DNA from: Streptomyces liliiviolaceus
Lineage (GTDB): Bacteria > Actinomycetota > Actinomycetes > Streptomycetales > Streptomycetaceae
Direction of reading: 5' to 3'
DNA length: 64,000 bases
Assembly (NCBI RefSeq): GCF_018070025.1
Contig: NZ_JAGPYQ010000001.1
Coordinates: 6,014,001-6,078,000 of the forward strand
The translations under genes and the position numbers were made by a program. Positions 24,454-33,194 of this stretch are shown here, in pieces. How positions within the stretch are numbered: the first letter of the stretch is position 1; the number at the start of each line of letters is the position of its first letter. The notes beneath the pieces are model-generated. The model saw only the letters and a list, made by a program, of their open reading frames with translations. It was not told the origin of the DNA and did no database searches.

Positions 24454-24760
24454 TGTGTGCATCCTTCCGCTCGGTCGAACGCCGCACCGGCTCGGTGTTG
24501 CCGGTGCGGCGAGCGCGAGTCTGCCGATTCCGCGGCGGAAACACACGTCGACCCCACCGATTTCAGTAACCTTGCGTATTGAATCAGTGGCGCGAAGTGA
24601 CGGAATTCGAACACGCCCCCCTTGGAACTGAGCGGGCGCCAGGTCGCCGCGGAGACCCGCTGGCCGGATATCCCCTGCTCAGCAATAGGCCTGAAACATT
24701 CCGCTTCAGGCTGGGCGCAGACCTCTTGCGCCTCACCCCGGGGCGAGTAATCGTCATTAC
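24454..24760. promoter_or_regulatory. divergent intergenic region between inhibitor and 24761 gene
   Basis: This 307-nt gap has comparatively AT-rich patches. TTGCGC (24726-24731) and TAATCG (24748-24753), 16 nt apart, suggest a promoter whose start would fall at ATG 24761; that gene lacks a ribosome binding site, so it may be leaderless. No clear operator is visible. Confidence 0.45.
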
Positions 24761-25360
24761 ATGATTACAGCCGAACAGCACGAGAAATTGCGCGGCTGGT
24801 TCGCCGGCCGTCTGCCCGACGACCTCTTCGAGAGCCTCGGCGAGGTCACGGCCGACCGCGAGGAGATCACCGTCATCGGCCGCATCCGCGAACCCCGGCT
24901 CGCCGAGGGCGCCTCGGACGCCGAGCGGGAGGCCGCCGTCGGCTCCCGGATCCAGGAGTTCCGCGAGCGCACCCGCGACGCCCGTGTGGCCGTCGCCCGG
25001 GACGCCGAGCACCGCTTCGGGAAGAAGGTCTCGTGGGGTGTCGAGTGCGGGAGCGAGCGCGCCCTGTTCACACATGTCGCCGCCCCCGTCATGACGCGGC
25101 TGCGCCAGCCGCAGCGCCAGGTGCTCGACACCCTGATCGCCGCCGGGGTCGCCCGCAGTCGCAGCGACGCCCTCGCCTGGTGCGTACGGCTCGTGGAGCG
25201 CCACACGGACGACTGGCTCAGCGAGCTGCGGGACTCCCTGGAGCAGGTGCAGCGGGTCCGCGCACAGGGCCCCGACGGACCGGAACCCACCCCGAACACG
25301 GCTCCGGCCCCGGCCTCGGCCCCGGAGGACAAGCTGGCCGCCACCGACGACGACAGCTGA
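24761..25360 (+). CDS. hypothetical protein with a possible ribbon-helix-helix-like helical motif
   Basis: This 199-residue, mostly helical, soluble protein is not a family I can name. The stretch LDTLIAAGVARSRSDALAWCVRLVERH (about 125-152) resembles the G-x-x-x-S/R-x-S-x-A-x-x-x-A/C-V pattern of ribbon-helix-helix proteins. The C-terminus is a Pro/Ala-rich low-complexity tail (about 175-199). No Shine-Dalgarno sequence precedes the ATG, which fits a leaderless mRNA from the promoter at 24726-24753. Codon usage is typical of the genome. DNA binding is only a suggestion. Confidence 0.75.
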   Translation: MITAEQHEKLRGWFAGRLPDDLFESLGEVTADREEITVIGRIREPRLAEGASDAEREAAVGSRIQEFRERTRDARVAVARDAEHRFGKKVSWGVECGSERALFTHVAAPVMTRLRQPQRQVLDTLIAAGVARSRSDALAWCVRLVERHTDDWLSELRDSLEQVQRVRAQGPDGPEPTPNTAPAPASAPEDKLAATDDDS

Positions 25361-25620
25361 CCCCGCCGGCGACCAGCAACCAGCGCCCGGCTGGGGTACG
25401 CGAGGGTGGAGCATTCCTCCACCCTCGACCGCCAAGATGGACGGTTCATCCACTGGTGCGGCCCTCGGTCCGCCCCATAGCTTCGGCAGACCACCGCACC
25501 AGGGGACGGCTTCCCCGCGCCGCGCGCACCCCCGCGCGGCGGCACGCCGTCCCGTCAGCCGCGTCACCACGCGCTCCCCCGCCCAGCCCGCCAGGGCCGG
25601 TCCATCGCTGGAGCCCCTCC

Positions 25621-27261
25621 TTGTCCCAAAACTCCCCGCTCGCCCCGGCCTCCCCCGTCACGCCGCCGCCGTCGCTCACCGAGGTCGAGCCGTACGGTGT
25701 CGAGCGGATCCCCGACGCGGACCGCAGCGCGAGCCCGCTCGATCTCTTCCGGCTCGCCTTCGGCGGGGCCAACACCTTCTCCACCTGCGTCCTCGGCGCC
25801 TTCCCCATCCTCTTCGGGCTCTCCTTCTGGCAGGGACTCGCGGCGACTCTCCTCGGCGTGCTCGCGGGCGCGCTGATCCTCTGCCCGATGGCGGTCTTCG
25901 GACCGGTCAACGGCACGAACAACGCCGTCTCCTCCTCCGCCCACCTCGGAGTGCACGGCCGGGTCGTCGGCTCGTTCCTGTCCCTGCTCACGGCGATCGC
26001 GTTCTTCTCGATCTCGGTGTGGAGCTCCGGTGACGCCCTGGTCGGCGGCGCGCACCGGCTCTTCGGCCTGGAGCGCGGCAACCTCTCGTACGTCGTCGCG
26101 TACGCGCTGTTCGCCGTACTGGTCCTCGCGGTGTGCGTGTACGGGTTCCGCTTCATGCTGTTCGTCAACAAGGTCGCGGTGGCCTCGGCGACCGTGCTGT
26201 TCCTGATCGGCCTGGCGGCCTTCGCCGGGGACTTCGACCCGTCGTACGCGGGCGTCTTCACGGCGTCGGCGGACGCGGCGACGCAGGATCTGTTCTGGCC
26301 GTCGTTCATCGGCTCCACGCTGATCGTGCTGTCGAACCCGGTGTCCTTCGGCGCGTTCCTCGGCGACTGGTCGCGCTACATCCCGGCGAACACCCCGCGC
26401 CGCCGGGTGGTCGGGGCCGCGTTCCTGTCGCAGATCGCGACCCTGCTGCCGTTCGTCTTCGGTCTCGCGACGGCGAGCATCATCGCCGCCAAGGCCCCGG
26501 AGTACGTCGACCCGGCGGCCCCGGACTTCGTCGGCGGGCTGCTGGCCATCTCGCCGAGCTGGTTCTTCCTGCCGGTGTGTCTGCTCGCGCTGATCGGCGG
26601 CATGGCGACGGGCACGACCGCGCTGTACGGCACGGGGCTCGACTTCTCCTCCGTGTTCCCGCGGCTGTCGCGGGTACGGGCGACGGTGCTGGTGGGTGTG
26701 CTGTCCATCGCGTTCATCTTCGTGGGCCGGTTCGGCTTCGACCTCGTCCAGAGCATCTCCACGTTCGCGACGATGATCATCACGTGTACGACCCCGTGGA
26801 TGGTCGTGATGATGCTGGGCTTCCTCACCCGTCGCGGCTGGTACGACCCCGACGCGCTCCAGGTCTTCAACCGGCGTCAGCGCGGCGGCCGTTACTGGTT
26901 CACGCACGGCTGGAACTGGCGCGGCATGACCGCCTGGTGGGTCTCCGCGCTGCTCGGTGTCCTCTTCACGAACATCCCCGGCCAGTTCGTGGGTCCGCTC
27001 GGCGATCTGGCCGGCGGGGTCGACATCGGACTGCCGATCTCCCTGGCCGTCGCGGCGGTCCTGTTCCTCGGCCTGCTGTGGTTCTTCCCCGAGCCGAGGG
27101 CGGCGTACGGGCCGAAGGGCGCGCGGCTGGTCCGTACCGTGGACGTGCCGGTACCGCCGATCACCGGACCTGGGACGGGGCCGGAAACCGGAGCCGAGGC
27201 CGGTCACGGCGCCGGGGCTGGGGCCGGGGCGAACAACGGCCCGATGGCGGCCGACGGCTGA
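25621..27261 (+). CDS. NCS1-family purine/cytosine permease
   Basis: This 546-residue membrane protein should import a nucleobase or related compound by cation symport. After a hydrophilic head comes the typical entry EPYGVERIPDADRSASPLDLFRLAFGGANTFS, then about twelve membrane helices including FGPVNGTNNAVSSSAHLGVHG and the conserved loop SFGAFLGDWSRYIPA. A Gly/Ala-rich tail ends the protein. TTG 25621 is chosen because GGAG lies 8 nt upstream and the preceding in-frame sequence has poor codon bias. Flanking genes give no hint of a catabolic partner, so the substrate is unassigned. Confidence 0.88.
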   Translation: MSQNSPLAPASPVTPPPSLTEVEPYGVERIPDADRSASPLDLFRLAFGGANTFSTCVLGAFPILFGLSFWQGLAATLLGVLAGALILCPMAVFGPVNGTNNAVSSSAHLGVHGRVVGSFLSLLTAIAFFSISVWSSGDALVGGAHRLFGLERGNLSYVVAYALFAVLVLAVCVYGFRFMLFVNKVAVASATVLFLIGLAAFAGDFDPSYAGVFTASADAATQDLFWPSFIGSTLIVLSNPVSFGAFLGDWSRYIPANTPRRRVVGAAFLSQIATLLPFVFGLATASIIAAKAPEYVDPAAPDFVGGLLAISPSWFFLPVCLLALIGGMATGTTALYGTGLDFSSVFPRLSRVRATVLVGVLSIAFIFVGRFGFDLVQSISTFATMIITCTTPWMVVMMLGFLTRRGWYDPDALQVFNRRQRGGRYWFTHGWNWRGMTAWWVSALLGVLFTNIPGQFVGPLGDLAGGVDIGLPISLAVAAVLFLGLLWFFPEPRAAYGPKGARLVRTVDVPVPPITGPGTGPETGAEAGHGAGAGAGANNGPMAADG

Positions 27262-27385
27262 CGACTCCCGGGGCTTGGCGCCGCGCGGCCCCCGACACAC
27301 CTCGACAGATCCCGACAGCGAAATCCGGACAGCTCCCGCCGCAGGGGGGCTGCCCGGGAACGCGGTCTTCGTAGACTGCCCCGCC

Positions 27386-28396
27386 ATGGGAGAGATCTAC
27401 GGACTGGGCGAGATCACCTGTCCGTCCGGTGAGTTGGTGATCGTCGACGGCGGTCATCTGGGCATGTGGAGCGGAGAGGGTTCACCGGCGCTGGTGGACC
27501 CGGGAGCGTTCGGCGTCCAGGATCCGGCGGTCGCCGCCGATGTGGGCGCGGCGACCGACTTCCTGATCACCGGCCCCGACGCCGACACCGCGGCGCACTC
27601 CTTCGGCCGGCAGCCCGGCCGGACGCTCCACGACATCCCGGCGTCCGGGGCCGCGCGGCTGGTCGAACTCTTCGGCGCGCACTGCCGGGAGCAGGGCCTG
27701 GACGCCGTCCTCGAAGCCTGCGCCGAACGGGTGCCGCACCGGGAGCGGGTACGACAGTGCGCGGAACGCGGCGGAGGCTGCTTCCTGATGAACGGCGTAC
27801 CGGTCGTGGCCCTCGGCGGATTGCCCCGGGACCGTCCGCTGCCGGTCCTCGCGACGCACAGCGGCATCGTGGTGCCCATCGCCCCCTCCCCCGCCGTCGC
27901 CGCCGTCAAGTCGGTGGAACTGGGAGAGATCCGCGTCGACTGGGCCCGGTTGCTCTTCGGCGACGCCGACGCGCTGAGCGCCTGGCGGCACGACGACCCC
28001 GTGGACGGGCTGGCCGACGTCGCCTTCTGGGGCGCCGCCGAGGCCGACGCCGTCACCGAGTTCGCGGCCCCCGACCTGGGCGAGCCCGGCGAGAAGGGCG
28101 TGAAGGGCTGGACGGGACTGCCGATGCCGGACGCGATGCGGCTGGCCACGGCTCTCTTCGACTGGAAGGACGCGGACCCGGCACGGCGCCTGATGGTGGA
28201 CTTCCGCCCGCACTCCCACCACTGGCAGATCATGCGGGCGGTCCGCGCCTCCCCGCTGGAGTCCGGCACCGTACAGGTCGGCGGCGCACAGGTCCTGTGC
28301 GCGATGACGGGCCAGGGCGACGGCTGGTTCCCGGTCACGGCGGACCTGGACCCGACGGGCCGCCTGGTGTCGGTACGGGTGTCGTTCCCGGCCTGA
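27386..28396 (+). CDS. hypothetical protein (336 aa)
   Basis: I do not recognise this soluble protein. It begins MGEIYGLGEITCPSGELVIVD, has a cysteine-containing central part (RVRQCAERGGGCFLMNG), and ends in a small beta-rich domain that looks like a ligand-binding or regulatory fold (GTVQVGGAQVLCAMTGQGDGW). There are no membrane segments or signal peptide. TAGACT (27372-27377) lies 8 nt before the ATG and no ribosome binding site is seen, so the transcript may be leaderless. Codon bias is strong throughout, so it is a genuine gene. It is followed by three short direct repeats that start at its last codon. Confidence 0.8.
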   Translation: MGEIYGLGEITCPSGELVIVDGGHLGMWSGEGSPALVDPGAFGVQDPAVAADVGAATDFLITGPDADTAAHSFGRQPGRTLHDIPASGAARLVELFGAHCREQGLDAVLEACAERVPHRERVRQCAERGGGCFLMNGVPVVALGGLPRDRPLPVLATHSGIVVPIAPSPAVAAVKSVELGEIRVDWARLLFGDADALSAWRHDDPVDGLADVAFWGAAEADAVTEFAAPDLGEPGEKGVKGWTGLPMPDAMRLATALFDWKDADPARRLMVDFRPHSHHWQIMRAVRASPLESGTVQVGGAQVLCAMTGQGDGWFPVTADLDPTGRLVSVRVSFPA

Positions 28397-28452
28397 GCGT
28401 GCCGTTACCCGCCTGACCGTGCCGTCCCCGTGCCTGAGCGTGCCGTCCCCGT
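28391..28452. repeat. three ~21-nt direct repeats beginning at a stop codon
   Basis: GCCTGAGCGTGCCGTTACCC, GCCTGACCGTGCCGTCCCCG(T) and GCCTGAGCGTGCCGTCCCCG(T) are consecutive. Each holds TGA in the same position as the gene's stop codon. Confidence 0.85.
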
Positions 28453-28554
28453 GCTGGACGGATCTTGTCCCGCTCGTCAGGATCGTCGCGGGGCCGTGGG
28501 CCGCGACGGCACGGGCCCGGTCACCGGATCCAGGGCGAGAGGCGGAGCGTACGG

Positions 28555-29724
28555 ATGACGAAGCACTGGGCGGACTTCCAGTACGAGATCTATCTGAACG
28601 GCATGACGGGAGCGGTGCCCCGGCTGCCCACCGATCTGACCCGGCTGGAGGAGCTCACCGGACAGCGGCTGGGGCCCGGCCCGGTGGGCTATGTGGCGGG
28701 CAGCGCGGGCAACGGCAGTACGGCACGGGCCAACCGGGCGGCCCTGGAGCGGCGCAGGATCGTGCCGCGCATGCTCCGGGACGTCCACGAACGCGACCTG
28801 TCCGTCGAGGTGCTGGGCCGCCCGCTGCCCGCGCCCCTCGCCCTCGCACCGGTCGGCGTCCTGTCGATCATGCACCCGGACGCCGATCCGGCGGCGGCCC
28901 GGGCCGCCGCCGCACAGGGGGTTCCGTTCATCCTGTCGTCCGCCTCCAGCACGCCGATGGAGCAGGTCGCGGAGGCGATGGGCGACGGGGAACGCTGGTT
29001 CCAGCTGTACTGGGCGAAGGACCGCGAGGTCACGAAGAGTTTCCTGGACCGGGCGAAGGCCTGCGGGTTCACCGCGCTGTTCGTCACGCTGGACACCCCC
29101 CTGCTGGCCTGGCGGCCCCGCGACCTGGACCAGGCGTACCTGCCGTTCCTGCACGGGGTGGGCACCGCCAACTACTTCTCCGACCCCGCGTTCCGGGCAG
29201 GTCTGGCCAAGCCCGTGCACGAGGACCCGAACGCGGCCGTCATGCACTTCGTCGGGATGTTCGCGGATCCCGCGAAGACCTGGCCCGACCTGGAGTTCCT
29301 GCGGGAGAACTGGGACGGCCCCATCGTCCTGAAGGGCGTCCTGCACCCCGACGACGCCCGGCGGGCCGTCGACACCGGGATGGACGGCGTGGTCGTCTCC
29401 AACCACGGCGGACGCCAGGTGGCCGGTGCCGTCGCCGCCGCCGACGCGCTGCCCGGGGTGGTCGAGGCCGCCGGAGACCGGCTGACCGTCCTCTTCGACA
29501 GCGGGATCCGCACGGGCGACGACATCTTCAAGGCACTGGCACTGGGCGCCGAGGCGGTGCTCGTCGGGCGTCCGTACGCCTACGGGCTCGGCCTCGACGG
29601 CCAGGCCGGCGTCGAGCATGTCATCCGCTGTCTGCTGGCCGAACTCGACCTGACTCTCGCCCTGTCGGGACACGCGGGGCCGGCCGACCTCGGCGCCGAC
29701 GACCTGGCGGAGGGGACCGCCTGA
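28555..29724 (+). CDS. FMN-dependent alpha-hydroxy acid oxidase/monooxygenase (lactate oxidase family)
   Basis: This 389-residue cytoplasmic flavoenzyme should oxidise an L-2-hydroxy acid such as lactate. The FMN barrel is clear: PLALAPVGVLSIMHPDAD, PFILSSASSTPMEQV, WFQLYWAKDREV, FVTLDTPLLAWRPRDLD, IVLKGVLHPDDARRAVDTGMDGVVVSNHGGRQ with the catalytic His/Arg of the SNHGGRQ motif, then LFDSGIRTGDDIFKALALGAEAVLVGRPYAYGL for phosphate binding. The long loop with HGVGTANYFSDPAFR resembles lactate 2-monooxygenases more than short glycolate oxidases. ATG 28555 follows GGCGGAG. It stands alone in a plus-strand run, so the physiological substrate is open. Confidence 0.9.
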   Translation: MTKHWADFQYEIYLNGMTGAVPRLPTDLTRLEELTGQRLGPGPVGYVAGSAGNGSTARANRAALERRRIVPRMLRDVHERDLSVEVLGRPLPAPLALAPVGVLSIMHPDADPAAARAAAAQGVPFILSSASSTPMEQVAEAMGDGERWFQLYWAKDREVTKSFLDRAKACGFTALFVTLDTPLLAWRPRDLDQAYLPFLHGVGTANYFSDPAFRAGLAKPVHEDPNAAVMHFVGMFADPAKTWPDLEFLRENWDGPIVLKGVLHPDDARRAVDTGMDGVVVSNHGGRQVAGAVAAADALPGVVEAAGDRLTVLFDSGIRTGDDIFKALALGAEAVLVGRPYAYGLGLDGQAGVEHVIRCLLAELDLTLALSGHAGPADLGADDLAEGTA

Positions 29725-29768
29725 CCGGCGCCACGGCCACGAAGCCGTCCGCCGCGAGGCGGGATCCG

Positions 29769-29796
29769 CCGGTCACCGGCCGAGGGCGGTGACCGG
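29769..29796. terminator. possible terminator hairpin at convergent gene ends
   Basis: CCGGTCACC (29769-29777) and GGTGACCGG (29788-29796) pair around a 10-nt loop. The hairpin includes the stop codon of the minus-strand gene. No U tract is evident. Confidence 0.4.
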
Positions 29797-31503
29797 CCTC
29801 GCCGGCAGGAGGGACAGCGCGGGCGGCGGGCCGGCTCCGGCGCCCGGCTCGGAGCCGATCCGCGTGTCCGCGGCGGACCGGTCGGCGGCCGGCCCGCCGG
29901 ACGGCGCGGCCGTTCCCGCTATCGACAGCGACTCGGGCGTCGCCCTGGTGTCGTCGGTGAGCCAGCGCTGGTCGTCGCCGCGGTCACGGATCTTCACCAC
30001 CACCTCCGCCCCGGCCTCGTCCGCGGCGGGCGCGACGGCCAGCTCCGCCTGCCAGCGGGGCAGCAACTCGCCCCGCACGGTGAGGTCGTAGCGCACGTCG
30101 TCACCCCTCTTGGCGGACGCGGCGGCGCAGTCGCCCAGGACGATCACGCCGGCGTCCACGTGGGAGTCGAGGCACAGTTCGGGGTCGGCGGCGCTGCGCA
30201 GGAGGCCGTCCCTCTCGTACGCCCACTTCTGTGTCGCGGCGGCCGAGCACGCGTCCAGTTCGGCGCCCGCGCCGGCTTTCGCCCGGTCGCCCTTGACGTC
30301 GAGGCAGAGGTCCGCGGCGAGGTTCCGCAGCCGGGTCCTGATGGGACCGGTGGGCAGCCCCGCCGAGTCCGGCGGGGCGGACGACCTGGCGGGCGGGGCC
30401 TGCCCGCCGGGGGAGAGACTGGCGGACGCCCCGACGGTGGCCGACGGGTCGGCCCCGTCGCCGTCCGGCGACCACGGGCTCGTGGCCAGGACGGTCGCGA
30501 GGACGGCCACCGAGACCAGGCCCGCTCCGGTGAGGAGTGCCTTCGTGTGCCGTGGGCCCGGGGAGGAGTGCCGCCCCTGCCGGACGGAGCGCCGGGACCG
30601 CGGACGGGGACGGCCGCCGCCGCCCGCGCGTCTTCCGGTGTGCCGGACGCCCCGGGCCGCCGAAAGGCCGCCGCTCGGCCGCGATTCGAGATATCGGCGG
30701 GCGCCCCAGCCGAGCACGCCTTCGGCGAGCAGCCCGCCGAGACCGCCCTCGAAATGGCTCAGTTGCTCGGCCGCGTAACGGCAGAAACGGCACGCCAGCA
30801 GATGTTGCTGCACATCGGGGAGCAAGGCGCCGCCGCGCCGAATCGGAACGTCCAGGAGACGGTTGTAGTAGCGGCAATCCTTGTTCGGCGCGAGTTCACG
30901 GTGGGCCCGTACACAGCCTTCGCGGAATTTCTCCCGGGCCTGTTCGAGCGCGGCCGACGCGTTGTCGACATCCATGCCCAGCAGACCGGCCGGTACGGAT
31001 ATGTGCTCGGCCTCGACCTCGGTGTGCCAGAGCACGCACTGGGCGAGTCCCGGAAGCGCTTGGAAAGAACGTTCCGCGAGCTTGCGATTTTCCGGCGTCA
31101 TGGACTTCGCCACGCGCATACCGCGGCCGCCGGCCGGTTTCCGGAGATCCGGCAGGGCCTCGGATATCCGGTCCTCCGCGGACCACACCTTGATGATGTC
31201 CCGTACGGCCACCAGGAGCTGAGGGCGCAGGGCGGCAGCGGAACCGGCGCGCCGGAGGCGTTCCAGTACCTGCTGGAAGGCGGCGGCGGTGACCATCGAG
31301 GCGACGTCCGCCGAGGAGGCGAGGCAGATGACCGCGTAGTCGTGCGTCGACTGCCAGTGCCGCGCGAGCAGGAGCGCGACGGGGTGGGCCAGTTCGTCCT
31401 CCGGCTGCGCCCTGAGGAGGGCGGCGAGGCTCTCGTCGGATTCTCCGGGGGCGGCACCGGGGACGGGCGGATACGGCGGACGAGGCGGGTGGGGGGTGTG
31501 CAC
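29773..31503 (-). CDS. fusion protein: ECF-sigma-like domain, zinc-finger anti-sigma domain, membrane helix, ricin-like C-terminus
   Basis: This 576-residue protein appears to hold a sigma factor and its receptor in one chain. Residues about 25-105 match sigma region 2 (LLARHWQSTHDYAVICLASSADVASMVTAAAFQQVLERLRR). Residues 140-200 match region 4 (LPGLAQCVLWHTEVEAEHISVPAGLLGMDVDNASAALEQAREK). A zinc-finger HLLACRFC follows (HxxxCxxC). After an Arg/Gly linker comes one membrane helix (ALLTGAGLVSVAVLATVLAT), then an extracytoplasmic domain with QxW-like ricin motifs (TQKWAYE, DDQRWL). GTG 31503 has GGAAGGAAA upstream. It resembles ECF groups whose C-terminal extension is anchored and sugar-binding. 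A paralogue lies at 40525-43059. Confidence 0.8.
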   Translation of the reverse strand: MHTPHPPRPPYPPVPGAAPGESDESLAALLRAQPEDELAHPVALLLARHWQSTHDYAVICLASSADVASMVTAAAFQQVLERLRRAGSAAALRPQLLVAVRDIIKVWSAEDRISEALPDLRKPAGGRGMRVAKSMTPENRKLAERSFQALPGLAQCVLWHTEVEAEHISVPAGLLGMDVDNASAALEQAREKFREGCVRAHRELAPNKDCRYYNRLLDVPIRRGGALLPDVQQHLLACRFCRYAAEQLSHFEGGLGGLLAEGVLGWGARRYLESRPSGGLSAARGVRHTGRRAGGGGRPRPRSRRSVRQGRHSSPGPRHTKALLTGAGLVSVAVLATVLATSPWSPDGDGADPSATVGASASLSPGGQAPPARSSAPPDSAGLPTGPIRTRLRNLAADLCLDVKGDRAKAGAGAELDACSAAATQKWAYERDGLLRSAADPELCLDSHVDAGVIVLGDCAAASAKRGDDVRYDLTVRGELLPRWQAELAVAPAADEAGAEVVVKIRDRGDDQRWLTDDTRATPESLSIAGTAAPSGGPAADRSAADTRIGSEPGAGAGPPPALSLLPARPVTALGR

Positions 31504-32216
31504 TGAGCGGTTTCCTTCCACGGCACAAGGCGGCACACAGGAGTTCTGACCGCCGAAAAGGAGCTCCTGTTGGTGCGTACCTTTCGGGCTTGGCGCACGG
31601 AAAGCGGCCGGGACGTCTCCCACTCGGCATCCGCCGGCCGTGAGCCTTTCGGGCCCGACGGCACGATGAAATCCCGAACGGTGAATCAGACCTGGCCATT
31701 GGCCATGTGCGAGGAAGTTCACCCTTGCACATGACGCTCACGCCCAACAAGGCACGTGAGCCACTTCAACGACATCCGCCCATTGAAGGAAAGTCAGTAT
31801 CCATCCCGGTCAAGTCGTCGGGCCCTTCTCGGCAACTCGTTCCGGTCCGTCCCGGTCAACTCATGGCGGGCGGAAAGGTCCGGCCGGGTATTGGCCGCCG
31901 AGCACCCCGTGTGAAGCGTGTACCCGCGACCGGGGCCCGCGCACGCTCCCGGCACGGGAGAACCGGCAGTCCACTGGTACCCGGCCCTTCTCGGAAGGCC
32001 CCGCGCGGGACGGCGGCTCTCCCGCGCGGAACGGGCCGTCGACCCCGATCTCCCGCCCTCGGTCGGCGGCCCCGAGGGCGGGTCGGCCCGTACCCCGCCT
32101 CCCGAAGCGCCCGGTGCCGCACACGCCTGAGACCTGTGTCACATTCCGCCGTGACCTGTCACATCTCGGCCCCCCGGAGCCCTCGCAGTAGTGAGCGCGC
32201 TACGGGAGGCACAGGC
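31504..32216. promoter_or_regulatory. 713-nt intergenic region between two sigma-type genes
   Basis: This gap separates divergent starts. Its composition is mixed and codon bias is absent in every frame. Elements seen are GGCCATTGGCCAT (around 31693, a short direct repeat), TTCAA...TTGAA (around 31770-31795), and GGGAGG just before the ATG at 32217. I find no reliable gene, RNA or promoter, although its length leaves room for a regulatory RNA. Confidence 0.4.
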
Positions 32217-33194
32217 ATGTCCGACAGTCCGGCACCTCAGACCCATGAGCAACCGACCTCGGCCACAGGGCAGTTCATGGAACACCGCGAGCTGCTGTTC
32301 GCGATCGTCTACAACATGCTCGGCGGCGTCGCCGACACCGAGGACGTACTCCAGGACACCTGGCTGTCCTGGTCCGGCAGCCGCGACCGGTCGCCGGAGC
32401 GGCACATCGAGAACCCGCGCGCCTATCTGGTGCGCGTCGCGGTGAACCACGCGCTGACCCGCCGCGCCGCGATCAGCCGACGGCGCGAGACGTACGTGGG
32501 TCCGTGGCTGCCCGAGCCGCTGGTGGCCGCGGCCACCGAGGAGGCGCCGGCGGACGCGGCCGACCGCACCCTGCGCACCGAGTCCGTCTCCATGGCGATG
32601 CTCGTCGTCCTGGAGTCGCTGACGCCGCTGGAGCGGGCGGTGTTCGTCCTCAACGAGGTGTTCGGGTACGCACACACGGAGATCGCGGAGGTCATCGACC
32701 GCAGCCCGGCGGCGGTACGCCAGCTCGCGCACCGCGCCCGCCGGCACGTGCACGCCCGACGTCCGCTGTACGAGGCGCATCCACGGGTGCGCAGGGAGGC
32801 GACCGAGCGGTTCGTCGAGGCCACGCTCGGCGGGGACATCGGCGCGCTGATGGAGATCCTCGCGCCGGACGTGACGGTGTGGACCGACGGCGGCGGCAAG
32901 CGGCGGCCGGCGGGGCTGCTGCCGGTGCACGGCCGGGACAAGGCCATCCGCCTGCTCACCGCCGGTGCCTCGCGGGGCGCGGGGCAGCACCTCGACCTGC
33001 GCTACCGGCGGGTCAACGGCGACGACGCCGCGGTGCTGTTCGCGGGTACCGCCCCCTACGCGGTGATCGTCCTGGACCTCACCCCGGAGGGCGACCGGGT
33101 GTCCGGTGTCTACGTCGTCACCAACCCCGACAAGCTCACCCACGTGGAGCCCGCGGAGAAGGCGGAGAAGGCGGAAAAGAGGGCGGACGCGTGA
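32217..33194 (+). CDS. ECF41-type RNA polymerase sigma factor with SnoaL-like C-terminal domain
   Basis: This 325-residue sigma factor has region 2 (LLFAIVYNMLGGVADTEDVLQDTWLSW) and region 4 (LTPLERAVFVLNEVFGYAHTEIAEVIDRSPAAVRQLAHRARRH). A SnoaL/NTF2-like extension (about 190-310) modulates activity without a separate anti-sigma factor in this group. The diagnostic ECF41 motifs are all visible: WLPEP (97-101), DGGGK and NPDKL (303-307). ATG 32217 follows GGGAGG. Its stop overlaps the GTG of the next gene, a cytochrome b, by 4 nt. ECF41 genes normally neighbour a carboxymuconolactone decarboxylase, oxidoreductase or epimerase, so this partner is unusual. Confidence 0.93.
   Translation: MSDSPAPQTHEQPTSATGQFMEHRELLFAIVYNMLGGVADTEDVLQDTWLSWSGSRDRSPERHIENPRAYLVRVAVNHALTRRAAISRRRETYVGPWLPEPLVAAATEEAPADAADRTLRTESVSMAMLVVLESLTPLERAVFVLNEVFGYAHTEIAEVIDRSPAAVRQLAHRARRHVHARRPLYEAHPRVRREATERFVEATLGGDIGALMEILAPDVTVWTDGGGKRRPAGLLPVHGRDKAIRLLTAGASRGAGQHLDLRYRRVNGDDAAVLFAGTAPYAVIVLDLTPEGDRVSGVYVVTNPDKLTHVEPAEKAEKAEKRADA

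Noticed and set aside
24595..24640. Possible tRNA T-loop (GAATTCGAACAC)
   Set aside because: No acceptor stem or anticodon arm could be drawn around it.
31707..32216. In-frame upstream extension of the ECF41 sigma gene
   Set aside because: Adds 170 residues of non-conserved sequence with no codon bias, and the ATG at 32217 has a GGGAGG ribosome binding site.
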